From positions 7,592,501 through 7,656,500 of the forward strand of contig NC_030387.2 in assembly GCF_001625215.2 (NCBI RefSeq): a DNA stretch of 64,000 nucleotides, in the 5' to 3' direction. The DNA is from Daucus carota subsp. sativus. Lineage: Eukaryota; Streptophyta; Magnoliopsida; Apiales; Apiaceae. The notes under the pieces are model-generated. The model saw only the letters and a list, made by a program, of their open reading frames with translations, was not told the origin of the DNA and ran no database searches. Shown one piece after another: positions 25,273 through 38,400 of the stretch. A program made the translations under genes and the position numbers. Within the stretch, counting starts at the first letter, position 1. The number at the start of each line of letters is the position of its first letter.

Positions 25273-25762
25273 CTAAACAAATACAATAAGATAATCGAAG
25301 ATAATATATAACATGATTATCATATCATAATCCAAACCAACAACAATAAAAATAATAGCACAAACTAAACCACGAACAAATCTCTGAAACTTATTCTCCT
25401 TCTCGATCTTCTTTCGCTTCTTAAAAATAAGCATGCCTTCTAGTTGATCTTTTATTGTTCTTTTGTAAATATTCAATGTCTGCTACAAAAACATCCTCTC
25501 ATTATGCAAACGTTTGATTATTTCAACATGTCTGTCTTCGGGCTCGTCATTAGACCACTCAAAATAATTGCACGTAATTATATACAGGTGAAGATCGAGT
25601 AAATTTTTTTTTATCATTTTCACTTACACTACCATAATCACAAAAATAAAACCTTCAACCAGGATTTATCGAGTTCCAAGAAGTACATAGTCGAGCCCTC
25701 AAACCACGAACACAAACATAATTTCTTTGTGAAACTGTACAGTTGCTCGACATTGATGTCAT
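25273..25762 (-). pseudogene. GRF-type zinc-finger protein pseudogene
   Basis: On the minus strand, conceptual translation gives a start near 25762 (MTSMSSNCTVSQ), then a region ending CTSWNSINPG, a stop, then RFYFCDYGS. A later segment reads CNYFEWSNDEPEDRHVEI. These fit a GRF zinc finger, whose consensus has NPGRRF followed by a Cys, then a Cys before the aromatic YFEW. A coiled-coil-like stretch rich in Lys and Glu (KKRKKIEKENKF) and a hydrophobic C-terminal segment follow, the usual layout of small plant GRF proteins. At least two in-frame stops (after NPG, where TGA stands for an expected Arg codon, and after ERMFL) and loss of one expected Cys show decay. A possible old intron splits the finger, but its acceptor is not intact. 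Confidence 0.55.
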
Positions 25763-26816
25763 GATAAATATAACAAATGTTAAACGAGTTACAAAATATA
25801 AGAAAGAGTTGTAAAATGTTATTGCTCTACGTGAAGTGTGTATGTATTTTATAGAGTAATTATTTTTAACAGTTTGCATGGGAAGATTTGTTAAAGCTTT
25901 ATAGTACTATTCGCCCTTGACTTTGGCTATACATAATAAAAAAATTAACAACATATGTTCGCCTTTGAATGGGTTGAACATTAAAAAAATTTCCTGTGTT
26001 CGCGTCGCCTTCTAAAAGGTCGAACATTAAAATAATTTCAAAAATATTATCAGTCATGTCGTGTTCGTCCTAAGTCAAGCTTATCACATATTTGAAAAAT
26101 TATTTCTCTAATCCGTTCGTTCTCAACATCGTCAAACACTTTAATTTTAACTGTGTTCAGTCTTGTTAGTGTCCATCACATTCAAAACTTTCTTTATAAG
26201 TGTATTCATCATGTTTGTTATTTAGGAAGACAAAAAAAAAAATGAAACTTAAATTTTGATGATCATATCTGTAAACTGAATGTTTTGGATGACCAGAAAC
26301 AAATGGAGCCAAGGAAAAGCCTCGAGGAAAAACAAGAAAGTATTTAACAAAGAAAAGAGGTTAATCATCAATTAGGTCCCTTACTTCGTTCGAATATATA
26401 AAGTGGGTCACTAATAAATTTTGATCTCGTTTGCCTCACTAATTTAAAATAAAGCTACATTCTATTAATTTTAAAAAATTTATAAATGTTAAAATTTTAT
26501 TATTGGAATTTTTTTAAAAGTATATACCATCTTTCTTGCTATTTCGCTTGTCTAAACAAACAGGTACTCATCCTTCCTTTTCAATTGAAATCAACATTTA
26601 CTTATGTATCATTCTATGATCTATTTTTAGAGTTGTTTTATCATTTATCATCACATTGTTTTGTATAGAATTTCATGTCAATTTCAACAAATTCATGTCA
26701 TATAATTTAACAAAAACATTTACTTGACCTATTTTGTAAAAAATTGTTAAGACGTAATCTAATTTAAAATGAGTGGTAGAAATGACACTAAAAATTTATC
26801 AGTGATCTATTTGATA
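25763..26816. other. Intergenic, no gene recognised
   Basis: AT-rich sequence with only short meaningless frames. Two imperfect repeats containing GTTCGCCTT / GTTCGCGTCGCC and ending GAACATTAAAA occur near 25960-26030. Confidence 0.4.
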
Positions 26817-26825
26817 TATTAAAAA

Positions 26826-28115
26826 GAGGTAATTGCATATCGCACCCCCTAACTATTGTTCAAAAACGATATTGTACCCATACTTTGGGAAACTCAACTC
26901 GCACTCCTTATCTTTACAGTTCAAGCCCGAGATGCACCCCTCTGCCGTTAACTGTTGTTAACTCTGTGCATTCCGTTAAGTCACTGTACAAATAATTGCA
27001 ATTCGGACCCCCTAACTTACGTTCAAAAACGATATTGTACCCATACTTTTGGAAACTCAAATCGCACCACCTATCTTTACATTTCAAGAACGATACGCAC
27101 CCCCTCTGTTGAATTCCGTTAACTTCCGTTAAATAGTCATCCGTCTCAATTTACATGTCCATTTTCCTTTTTGAGGAGTCAAATTGACTAATTTTTGACC
27201 AACTATTAGAAAATATTTATTTAATATTTTAGTAAATAAAAAGTTACATATTAAAATAGACTAGATTTAATTTATGATGATATTTTTTTAAATTTTTTTG
27301 ATCAATTTTTCAAACAAAATAATTAAAATTTATATATTTTATTCAATATATAAATTTATGTATTATTTATAATAAATATCACATACCATTTATTTTTTAT
27401 ATTTAAAATAGAGTATATTTTAAGTACTTGATACACATGTTACTAAAAATTTAAAATTATTCGACATGTAAAATCATTTTGACTTGGGGATAGCTTAATT
27501 AACAAAAAAACAAAAAAACAAAAAAATATATCATCAAAAAGTAAATCTAGTCTATTTGTTTTCGCAAATAATAGGGGGTCCGAATTTCGCAAATAATAGA
27601 CGCAATTGCAATTCGGACCCCTTATTATTTACCTCTATTAAAATAGACTGGATTTACTTTTTGATGATATTTTTTTAAACAAAATTTAGTCCATTTTAGT
27701 ATGTAACTTTCTATTTTCTAAAATAATAAATAAATATTTTCCACTAGTTGGTCAAAAATTAGTCAGTTTGACTTCTCAAAAAGCAAAAGGGACATGTAAA
27801 TTGAGACGAAAGAGTATTTTAGCGGAAGTTAACGGAATTTAATGATAGGGGTGCGTATCGTTCTTGAAATGTAAAAATAGGTGGTGCGATTTGGGTTTCC
27901 AAAAATACGGGTACAATATCGTTTTTGAACGTAAGTTATGGGGTCCGAATTGCAATTACATGAACAGTGACTTAACGGAGTGCACAGAGTTAACGGCAGA
28001 GGAGTGCATCTCGGGTTTGAACTGTAAAGATAAGGGGCGTGAGTTGAGTTTCCCAAAGTATGGGTACAATATCGTTTTTGAATGATAGTTAAGGGGTGCG
28101 ATATGCAATTATCTC
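26826..28115. mobile_element. Foldback (long inverted repeat) element, Mutator-like, 1290 bp
   Basis: The element begins GAGGTAATTGCATATCGCAC and its other end, reversed, reads GAGATAATTGCATATCGCAC. The 9-bp sequence TATTAAAAA is perfectly duplicated outside it (26817-26825 and 28116-28124). Long arms match for several hundred bases, including CAAAAACGATATTGTACCCA and its inverse. Arms also contain opposed segments resembling halves of a Stowaway-type repeat (CATCCGTCTCAATTTACATG ... CATGTAAATTGAGACG). A smaller hairpin (AATTCGGACCCC) marks the centre near 27580-27640. No transposase frame remains. The 9-bp duplication and long TIRs point to a non-autonomous MULE. Confidence 0.8.
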
Positions 28116-28124
28116 TATTAAAAA

Positions 28125-28799
28125 TGAAGCAAGTGACGTAACTGATAATTAATTAATTCCTTCGTTCCAGCAGATTGTTTATGTTCACTATTTACACGTA
28201 TTTTAAGGATCCTATAAAAATATAGTTCGATAATTTTTTTAATTCTTTTTTGAAGTTTAAACGTCAAAATTTTATTTAAGAATCTTTTTAAAAAATCATA
28301 AAACTATGTTTAAGAAGAGTCTTAAAATACTTCTCAACAAGTAAAGTAAAACGGGTTTTTTATGATATGATATGGACACAAAGTAAGCACAAATTTGAAA
28401 ATTTCTCTTGTTTTCATTAGCTTACACCTTTTAATAATGAGAGGCATTTATAACAATGGTTTTTCTATGGTGTGCCTATGGGCGCAGAAATTTTTGTGTT
28501 TAGTTTATTTTGATTGGTTTCTACTTATTAATAATGATGGACCCCCTAAATACACTAATCACACCAATAAAAATAATCCAAATGCAAAAAATTTCGCGTT
28601 TAGCATGCGCTCATGGGCACACACTAGACAAACTTTTATAGCAATCAATCAAAAGTATCCAAATTCATAAATTTTAGTGAAACAAACCCAAACCAGAGGT
28701 AAAAACATGGGTGGACTAATGGGACCAAGGGAGTCATAATTAAGGCGAGGAACAGAGAGTGCGAGTGAAAAAGAGTGAGCGACATCGGAAGTTGAGAGT
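28125..28799. other. Intergenic with a Stowaway remnant, a hairpin MITE and the Abraxas-like promoter
   Basis: Around 28157-28360 lies an eroded Stowaway-like stretch. A hairpin MITE of a family seen three times in this window lies at about 28456-28639. From 28700 on the sequence is the likely promoter and leader of the next gene; no clear TATA box was found. Confidence 0.5.
28456..28639. mobile_element. Hairpin MITE, family copy A
   Basis: The left end reads TGGTTTTTCTATGGTGTGCC and the right end, reversed, AAGTTTGTCTAGTGTGTGCC. Flanks TTATAACAA (28447-28455) and TTATAGCAA (28640-28648) look like a 9-bp target duplication with one mismatch. The same arms recur at 46368 and 50273. Confidence 0.6.
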
Positions 28800-29869
28800 A
28801 TGATGACAATGGAGTCCCGTGAGATCAAAGAAGTGCACATCCCAGGACCCACTCTCTCCTCTCTCCTCCACCGCATGTCCACCTCTTCCGGCGACATCGA
28901 CGGCCTTCTCTTCGGCACCATCTCTCTCAACGCCCCCTCCAATCTCTCCGACGACGTTTCTTCTTCCTCCGCCGCCGACAATTCGCCGTCTTTAATCGCC
29001 ACCATCACCTCCTTCTTCTCTTCCAGCTCCACCGCCTCTTTCTACTCCCCCTCCGCCCAAATCAATCTCCCATTACTCCGCACCGTCGTTCCCCGTTCCG
29101 GAACCCTAATCGGCTGGTTTTCCGGCCGCCGCAAAACCGCTCTCCGTCCGTCCATGCGTGAATTGGCCGTCACCGAGTCTCTCTCCTCCACTACCGCGTT
29201 GAATTTTCAGGCTTTGAATTCGCCGAATCCGATTACTTTGTCACCGTCTCTGTTTATGTTACTCACTACTCCGTTTCGAAAAGAGGATCAGCTCTTGATT
29301 CACACGCATGATTATCGTGTGTATCAGTTTCGGTTACCGGCCGGGGCATTCGAGCCCAAGACGATGAAGATTATTAATATTGGGCCTCGTGTAGGGAATT
29401 ATGCTGATTATGAAACCAATTCCCCGTTTCCGGAAATGCCGTGTGAGATTAGGGACCCGGATTCGATGTCCGAGGATGATAAGAGTGACAGTGATGACAT
29501 GAATTTGGCTTCCAAGAATCAGAGTCAGTTGGATATATGTGCTGATGGTTTTCAGCTTAAGCAGTTGGAGAATTTGACTGGCCCTGTAGCTTCCGGTTAT
29601 ACAGGACAAGTCGAGGAGTTGTATAGTAAGATGATAGCAAAGCTCAATGGATTGGCTAAGCTTGTTGAGCAGTCATCGGCTACAGTGCTTGAGCAGGTAT
29701 TGAAATGTTTCACTCAAAAAGATTTTATTTTTTTATAATTAAGTTGAATGTGAAATGTGGTTAATATATTGGTTGCTTTGTCTATATGTCCAGTGTTATG
29801 AATTATAATTATATTTGGCAGGAGAATCGTAATATGAAGTTAAGGTACAAAGTTGCTGGCTTGGAGTAA
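28800..29869 (+). CDS. Abraxas/FAM175-like MPN- scaffold protein
   Basis: Two exons, 28800-29696 and 29822-29869, encode 314 residues ending KLRYKVAGLE. The start has two close Met codons; a third Met follows. Residues about 12-190 align in pattern with the MPN- domain of Abraxas/FAM175: a DIDGLLFGTISLN strand, then SGTLIGWFSGRRKT and SMRELAV, then LFMLLTTPF. The position where active JAMM enzymes have the zinc-binding His motif reads SGRR, so it cannot bind catalytic zinc. A predicted coiled coil (VEELYSKMIAKLNGLAKLVE.. to the end) fits the family. FAM175 proteins scaffold the BRCC36 K63-deubiquitinase in BRCA1-A or BRISC complexes. The animal C-terminal SPxF BRCA1-binding motif is absent. 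A 3'-UTR intron may follow the stop (donor 29887, acceptor 31243). Exon 1 is GC-rich. Confidence 0.8.
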
Positions 29870-32411
29870 TTTCTTGATTTGTTGAGGTACTTCCCTTTTT
29901 TGTTTATTGTTTGCTACTATTGTTTATAAATTGTGAACTTACTGACATGTATTTTAGCTTTAGGTTCCTCAGAAAATTGACTTTTACATTTACTTCATCA
30001 CTGGTGTGTCCTCAACTTGCATGCTGAGAACAATTAATTACGTAGCTATAGCTTAACAGAGTAATCCGTCTATGTGATGCTAATAGTACTATTGATAGCA
30101 AATTTCATTCATATTTTATGTATAACCAGAATGATTGGTGCTTTTTCTTTCCGCAGTTTAGAAAGTTTCAATCTTTGATATTGGTTTTGGTAGTGTGCAA
30201 CTTTCACATGACCTTGTTGTGAACTGTTAACTTGAAATCGGTAAAAGCAAGCCATACAATAGATAGTTTAATTTCTCTTCGTCGTCTTCAATCCTACCCT
30301 CCACTCATATCTCTAATGTATATAAACTTTTAAATTTGTCTACATGCAGTGACATCTGGGTAAGTTAATAATTCTCTTATGTGTGTTTGAGTTATTAATT
30401 TATTTTAATATGTTGTTGACATGATTCGAATCTTAGAATAATTATAGAAAATTTAGTTTAATGGTTCTAATCAATTTGATTCAAGTGATTTAATGGTTAT
30501 TGTCCACTGTACCAGACTACAAACCAACTATTAAACTTTTGCATGTTTATCTTTAATGATATAGTATAAATATGTCTCGCTGTGGCATTCTGCATTTGCC
30601 CCTCTTTGCATCGATCCTCTTCGTGTCCTGTGAGTTGGAAGCTGATTATTTGACCACCAGTACTTTATAATATGAATCATGATATAGCTAGCAGACTTGT
30701 GATACCTAGTGGACATATTGTTCACTCTAGGCAGTGCCTGAAAGAAATGTTCATTATTGAATGTCAACTTGTATCTATATATAATAATATATTAGTGATC
30801 AGATCTTGTCCTCGAAAATTTGTTTTTGATTAATGGACATCATTCATAAATGATTTCAGACAAAAAATATACAACAAAATTTATCTTGGCCGTCTTATAT
30901 AATTTGAACAAAAATTGGATGTATCTATCAGATCAATGAACTTACCTGTTGTTCAGTATATCCTTAGTAGTTTTAATAATTAATACCAATTTTGTAAAAT
31001 TAGTAATTTCTGTATTCGACACAAGTCAATATTATTAAAGATGTCGACCCTATAAGTTTGGGGCATTCAAAGTTATATTTGAAAAGGTGATAACTGTATT
31101 TCTAGTACTAACTGCTGTTACTGATAAGTATCTCGTTAAAGTTTAAATCATGACTATCATATAATATAACTTTTATAGTACTTTGTTGCCTGTTGCTGTT
31201 GCTGTTGCAATATTTTCCTCTGAATTTTATTTTTGTGCTGTAGGTTCCGAAGTAGGGCTGAATACTTGTGGCGGACTTGTGGCAAGGCAATTTTGTCTCA
31301 TGTAGTTAGAAAATCAGTGGCATATATTGCCTGCTTCATTGCTGCCATTAGGTTCACGCAGGCCTTAAAAATTATCCAAGTTTATTGTGTGATATGTATC
31401 TTGAAAATTATCTGAGTTTATTGTGTGATATGTATCAGATATGTATCAGATGGAATGTTAGTTGTAAGTTGGTTTCTATGTACTTTATGTTTGTTCACTT
31501 CGATTTCAGGAGTTTCCATCATATCGCCAATATGCAACAACATAAAAAGCGATAGAAAAAGAGACTAGTTTTTCTGTAACTGTAGTAAAAAGAGCTTAAA
31601 ACTCAAATTTTCTTGTTCATTGATATAATTTAGTGTGCATGTCTAAAACTCGGTGTGCGTCATTATATAAACAAAGATCATTTACAGTCAGAAATGTGTG
31701 TTTATCAAATGATGGAGAGTCATGATTGCCCAAGTATGTAGGTGTTGGCATCTGTTGAAACTAAAGCACTTGGAGGAAGAATAGAGAAATATTGGACTGT
31801 ACACATTTATAGAAACTATTAGCTATATTTTCAATCTGGCATTTATATGTCATCGAGTTGGCACGTTGTAGAGGAACAGCTATCCGCTAGGAGCTGAGGG
31901 CGATACATTATACTTGTGTTATAACACTTGTATTAATAACGAACAAAAGGAAAGTTTATTCACAGATCAAGCATGTATAATGAGTTGTGTACCATTTGGA
32001 AAAATATAAGTAAACCCAATACATCTTTAACCAGGACCTTTACATAACTATTATGCTTCCTACCTTCTGAAAATTGTAATGTGTAAGATGAGTAATCTTC
32101 TGCAAGTAAGTTAGATATCTGTAACTTTTTCCTATGGCCACTTATTGGATTTGGTAACTGTGAACATCCCTTTTCATTCCTGGGATCAGCATAATTTCAA
32201 CGCAATCTGAGTGTGCAAATCCTCTTTACAAATTGCTTAACAGCCACATCCTCAGGGAAGCTCTGCCTAGGCGTTGGTGCAGCTCAGTGTATCATATCAA
32301 GAGATTATTGTGTTCTTGTAGAGTTGTAGTGCCCCGTGAGTTTCATGTCATCGTCCACAAGGAGAAACTGTGTGGATTCAGATTCGTGAAGTAGATCACA
32401 TAATTGATGTC
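29870..32411. other. Intergenic / probable 3' UTR sequences of two convergent genes
   Basis: The left part is the 3' region of the Abraxas-like gene, including a possible 3'-UTR intron 29887-31243 and a following unique stretch from 31244. The right part (about 31950-32411) is the probable 3' UTR of the MATE gene on the other strand. A direct duplication of ATTGTGTGATATGTATC occurs near 31385-31440. No additional gene was recognised. Confidence 0.45.
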
Positions 32412-35400
32412 CTACTCCTCAGACCAAATTGATTTCCATGGTCCACTCTTTGAACTTAACCTAAGATTTGATATATTATTAAGGTGCAATATAAAAAGAT
32501 AGCAACATAGATAGCAACATGTGCATTATATATTAATACAGAATTGTTTGGAAGTACTGAATTCATGTCACAAAAGAACCACTGTGGAGATATATCATCT
32601 ACAGGATAAGCAGTATTGCAGAACATTGTACTTCTCCAGAAAACATTGATGATACGAGTATTTCTTTTCTTTCATGAAATCCAGTAAATTTGTAGAATAG
32701 TTAAATGTCAGTGTCATAAACTCAGATTTTAGCAGAACCAATTTCAGCTAATCACAAGAATATGCTTACCTCCAGATTCCAGCTACCACACGCAATGTCA
32801 TGAAAAGATACAATCCTATCCAGACCCCAGCAAGACCATACATAGGAGCAGCAGCAAGCATGACCAGTGATGAGATTAATCCAATCAATGCCTATATTTG
32901 ACAGGTAAAGTCAAGAGAGATGGAGATAACTTGGACTAAGAGGAAATACGAAACTCTGAGGCACAGAAAATTACCATGGAATATGCTGCGTATTCAAAGT
33001 CTGAAACCCCATAATATAGCCCGTCAAGAACAAAAGCAAGTGCATTCATTATCTGAGATCCAGCAACGAACTGCAAAATAATGGTATGCCAAACAGTCCA
33101 TTATTCTGCCTCGAGTAAATTGCCTAAAGATTGAAATACTGAACACCAGAAATATACTTTTAGGAATACCTACGCATAAAGACCATAATAGTTTATAATG
33201 CTAAGTACTCCCTCCATCCCATTTTAAGTGTCCTGTTTTGACTTTCAACGGTCAAGCTGACCAAATTTTGACCAAGCATAAAGAACAAAATCGTTATTAT
33301 TTTAAAAAACTAAAAAGTACATTCTATAGTATATTGTATGTATTTTATAATGACATAATTTTTTTATTTTTCAAAATTATATTATACGTGTAAATCTCAG
33401 TCAAAATTTGGTTAATTTGACCATTCAAAAGTCAAACAGGACACTTAAAATGGGATGGAGGGAGTAATAGTTTGTACTTCTACCCTAGGTTGTGAGCTGA
33501 GTGTCATCGATGCTTAACCTACTATCCCATATATCTCTTTATTAGTGTATGACTCTTATACACTGTCTAGGTTGACAGCATTCATCAATCCCAAATTATA
33601 TTCAACTGGTAGATGGAAAGAGAGCAACAATAAATTCTCACTCGCAGATGTTTCCTAAAGCGTGAACGTTACATATCTTCCTCCCAAATGAATTAGTTTC
33701 AATAGTAGATTCTTACCAGGGTACCAGATTTAGCAATTTCTAGAACTTCTGAATCATTGGTAAATAAGCTAGAGATTGCTCCAAACCCGAGTAATAAGAA
33801 CACAGTCAAGGAGATACCAGCTGTTATACCTATCTGTTGAAATTGCATTTTCAGCAAAAGATCATTAGGACAAGATGCAAGTGGATCAATTACTATAGCT
33901 GTACCCAAACTAATAGCCAGCATAAAAGGAGACAGTGATGTAGAGGACAAAGGGACATGGCCAACCTTTAAAACTCTGTAAATCACTTCACGTGCTTGAT
34001 CATAGTTCCCTTCTGAATAACAACTGGCAAGAAGAGCCTACAAAATTATGAACAGGGACAGCAGAGGATCAGTAAATCATTAATTAATTTTTAATGATAA
34101 TGCATAATACAAATTACCCCGCCTAAAACAAGCATACGTTTTTTAATTTAGTTAGATGCTATTGTAAATTGATTCTAAAGAAAAATCTATTTGGTCTCAG
34201 TTTTACGAACTCTGGCAACAGACTTTTGCCTTGGGATGATGATATTAGCGTAAATTTCCAAAATGGCAAATCTGAAAGAGGTGTTAACATAATGTCGTAG
34301 GAAACACATGTAAAATTTGCATTGAATGAGAAAAAATGAGATGCAGTGTTATAAATGAAGCACAATTGTTTTATACGTGACAAGTGAAACACATTGCTTT
34401 CATGGGTAACATTTGATGCATATTTTCAATTAAAATTAAACATAGAAAGGCACAACATTGATTTCTGTCTCGCAGTCATGGTGGCACACTATACTATAAA
34501 TTGTTATGCAGGTGCTAAAATGGCGAACTATTTTATCTCGTCATTTTGGGCATTAACCCTCATATTTGCTAAAGAGGGCATTCATTTTAATCTTTATATG
34601 AATTATGGGCCAAACTCAGACAACTGTACAGTTTAACCCAGCTAATGAATAGCCCATCAATACTATAAAGGAACAGGAGCAACTTGGGCTATAGACTTGT
34701 CAACACGATTGCCATTAAGGATGAAAACTCAGAAGTAGGACAGGAGGTAAGGAGTTGTATTGAGATATTTCCTTGTTCTCCTCTCTGAAGTTGGTGTATC
34801 TAGGCAACTGAAATAGCTTAGACTATCCATTGTAGGTCGCTCACACCTTTTTTTTTTAAATCTTGTTGATTATCTTCAGCTCTTTCTTATCAATTAGTCT
34901 ACTCCTTGTCCTAAGTTTGTTTACCAGTATTTCAATCTATTGAAAGATAGCTGTCAACATTCTTGTCATTTTATTTTAGAGTAATATATGGGAATAATGC
35001 CACAAAGATTTCATGTCTTCGCCTCATTCATATCCTATTTCTCTTGCTATTATATACATAATATACACTTTTGTAAAATGTGCCAAGTAACTTGTAAGAA
35101 TTAGCGAAGTTTCATAACTGAGCTAACAGTTTCCACCCACATCACAGGTGCCTTTTGCAGTTTCAAAAAAAGAACTATAAATATTTTATTTAGCACCTAA
35201 CCGAAAGTTTATCCATCTTTACAAGTAACTTGATGTTAGATAAAATATAATGATATTAAGCATAATTGTAGAGTCAAAGATTTTACTTGGCCTGCAATTG
35301 CTAACGCGTCATTAAGCAAAGATAGAGCCAACCAGACTTCCAAGCAGATCTGATAACCAGCCACAGGTACTGGGCCATCCCTTGCTGCCATAGATGTTGC

Positions 35401-38400
35401 TACAGTCATAGTAACAAGAACCGCTATAGTCCTTCCAATTAGGAATCCACCTACGTACGAGATACATACATTTAAGGTGTAAGAAGAAGTATGCATGTCA
35501 TACAAGCTCCGTTACCCGACTCTTAATTTTGCCAATACCCATTTCGGACACTCGACACTCGGACATGGGTATGGACATACAAACACTTGCCAAAGACATA
35601 AATTATTTTAAAAACATCGCAGAGTCCAACATTCAGACACGTGTCTATGTTTGACACTTTTAGCCGAGTCGGGGTAAGAAAGCATACAAGTCATAGAAAC
35701 ACATGATTGTCACCAGTGATGTCAAATAATTACTCAAATGGAGAAAGATCCATCGGTACATAGGGTTTTATCATCCTGAGTTGTATTAGCGTATCTTTCA
35801 AATTATATATAACAGTGAAACGAGTCTAGGTAATATGTCTAAGAAAATTAATTATAGAAAATTCTCTTCTCGAAGAACTACAAGGCATAGAGATGGTGAA
35901 TACACCTTTGCTATTATTCTGTAATATGCAAATACAAGTTTAGATACTCATCAATTGCTTTTATGTTTCTTAAAGAGACACCATTGTGTGACACTCTTAG
36001 CATAGACATTATTTAAAATTGAAATATCTTTCAAATACAGAATCAGCATTATAGGCATAAGCATGTTAACAACCAGATACTTGTTCACAAGTGCAGCATG
36101 CAGGGTGACAATCAGATTTCAACACCTACAGTTTGCAGACATACCAGATTTTAAATATCGGAAAACTTTTGTTGCTTCGAACTTTGGAGAAACAAGCGAT
36201 ACTTTTTCATTTAATTTCCACAAGAGGATAAAGGCAATCAAGTACCTGAAGCATAAATGTTAGGAGCATATAAGATTAACAAAAGACAATATATACAAAA
36301 TATGAATCTGGAAAAGGAAATAGTCACATTAGTTTTACCACATCATCAACGTACTCAGAAATTACGGTAGATATTGCTGCTCCACCAATACCAAAACTAA
36401 GAAAAAAAATCAATATTGGATCCAATAATGCATTCAGTAAGTTACCAGCACCTGAATCCAGAAATGATTCTCAGAAAGCAAAATAGTAATCTTAACAGCA
36501 GTAAGACAGCATTTGAATTTGATTGTCCATCTGATCAGGGAAGGGAGGGATGCCAGTATTATAATTTCATTGAAATATGTCAGCAGACCATGATGTTGAC
36601 GCTGCATCCACTCTACTATAATTATTTTTGGATTTTTGGGCTCTTAAGGAAATTCATCAGTCACAAACATTAAACGACCCCAACAAAATCCATTTTTATG
36701 TTAATTTCGTACATATTATTATCTCCTTGCATTGCTCATTTCAATTTTTGCATTTGTGTTCACTGTAACATGTATTTGTCCATAGACTTGCATAAGCTCA
36801 TACACTTGTGGTGAATTTTATTACATGGGAACCAAGCTACTTCTCGGAAAGCTAGACAGGACTTTCAAAGACTGTCATAACTTAAAAGTTTCTTGATGCA
36901 GAAAATAAACCGACTTCTTACCTTCATAGAGCAAGATAGTAACATGCCTAACATGTAGGTAAAAATCAAAAACATACATGCCGAGAGTGCCCTATATTGA
37001 TGTCCTAAATCAAAATTTAAAGCATGTGAAGCAAATCAATGCTCCAACAATGTCTTAGTGTTGCCCTAAAACACTAGGACATGTAACAAGTGCCTTATTT
37101 TTGAGGCACCATTTTGTATGCCCTATCAATAAAAAAATAGTTTTTTACCATTCCACTACATCTCTCTCCTCCCTCCTTTTCATTTCTTTCCAATAACAAT
37201 TCCAATATATATTATTATTTTAATAATAAGGCACAATAATGGGGCATGTTGTTGGAGTTGATACATTGAGATGATGTCCTAAATCACTAGGACACTATAT
37301 TTTATAATATTTATAAGGCATTTGCTAGGACACTGTTGGACTTGCTCTTACTATGTAAACTAATTTTTGACATATTATACCTCTATCATAGAAAATGGTC
37401 TATACATGCTTTCTTTAGGTTAGTAGTAATTGAGCTTCAAATAAACATGTAATAAGTTTCCCGATTAAGCTTTCTGATTGATAGTTCAGGTCAGCCATAC
37501 CCTACATTTACTCTTATTATCAGGGAAAAATTGTCTATTAAACTTGGCATGCTAGCAAACAGTAACATGGGTCCTTATTGCACAAAGATTGAATTTTACC
37601 TGTCAAAATTATATCTATTGAAGTGACACTAGCATAGGAAATATTAAAACAAACAACCTTACATCTAACCTGAAGTAGTGGATCAGCTATAAGTGAATTG
37701 TTTTCAGCATTTTGTACTTACCAACAGCATATAGAGGTGTCTTAGTGTCCTTGAATCCACGGAATGCCCCTTGTGCAGCTAGCGCTATTACAATTGGTGG
37801 GGCACCGAATGCCCTCAGTGTAAGAAATTGCTCTGCTGGTACACGCATAGGTGAATCCTGCAGAACAAAAGTAATACAAAGGTTTCAATCACAGTAGTTT
37901 ATCAGTTATATGAAAAAGTAAGCTTATCCAAACAAATTAACACATGATAATTTTATCTCAATTTAAAGATTTACAACCACTCTGGACAACTCGGTCATTC
38001 CTGAGAAGCATTAAGCTTTTATATCAGGGTACTGATTCTCAGGAATATAATCTCAGTGCCCACATTAGATAATAATTACTTTAAGCTATAAATAAACCAT
38101 GGTGTATAACTCAAGGTTATTTGATACTCAAAATATATAATGAAATATAAGATTCTAGAAACTCTGTTTCCTTCTCAGTCATACAGTGGAAATAAACTAG
38201 TAGTGATGCTAGACTTTTCACAAGGAGGTTCTTTTTTATATTTTCCTTAAATATCTATAAAAATCTTATCAATAGACATTGAGCTATTGATTGGCACTTG
38301 TATGACTAACTTCTCATACGTATAGATATGAGAGAGCAACAATCTATTACTTGCTCTTTGTGTGTGTGCTCATACTCTGTGTGATCACCATAATTACGGT

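Noticed and set aside
27829-28085. Open frames on both strands
   Set aside because: They lie in the arm of the foldback element and mirror each other; there is no protein-like composition.
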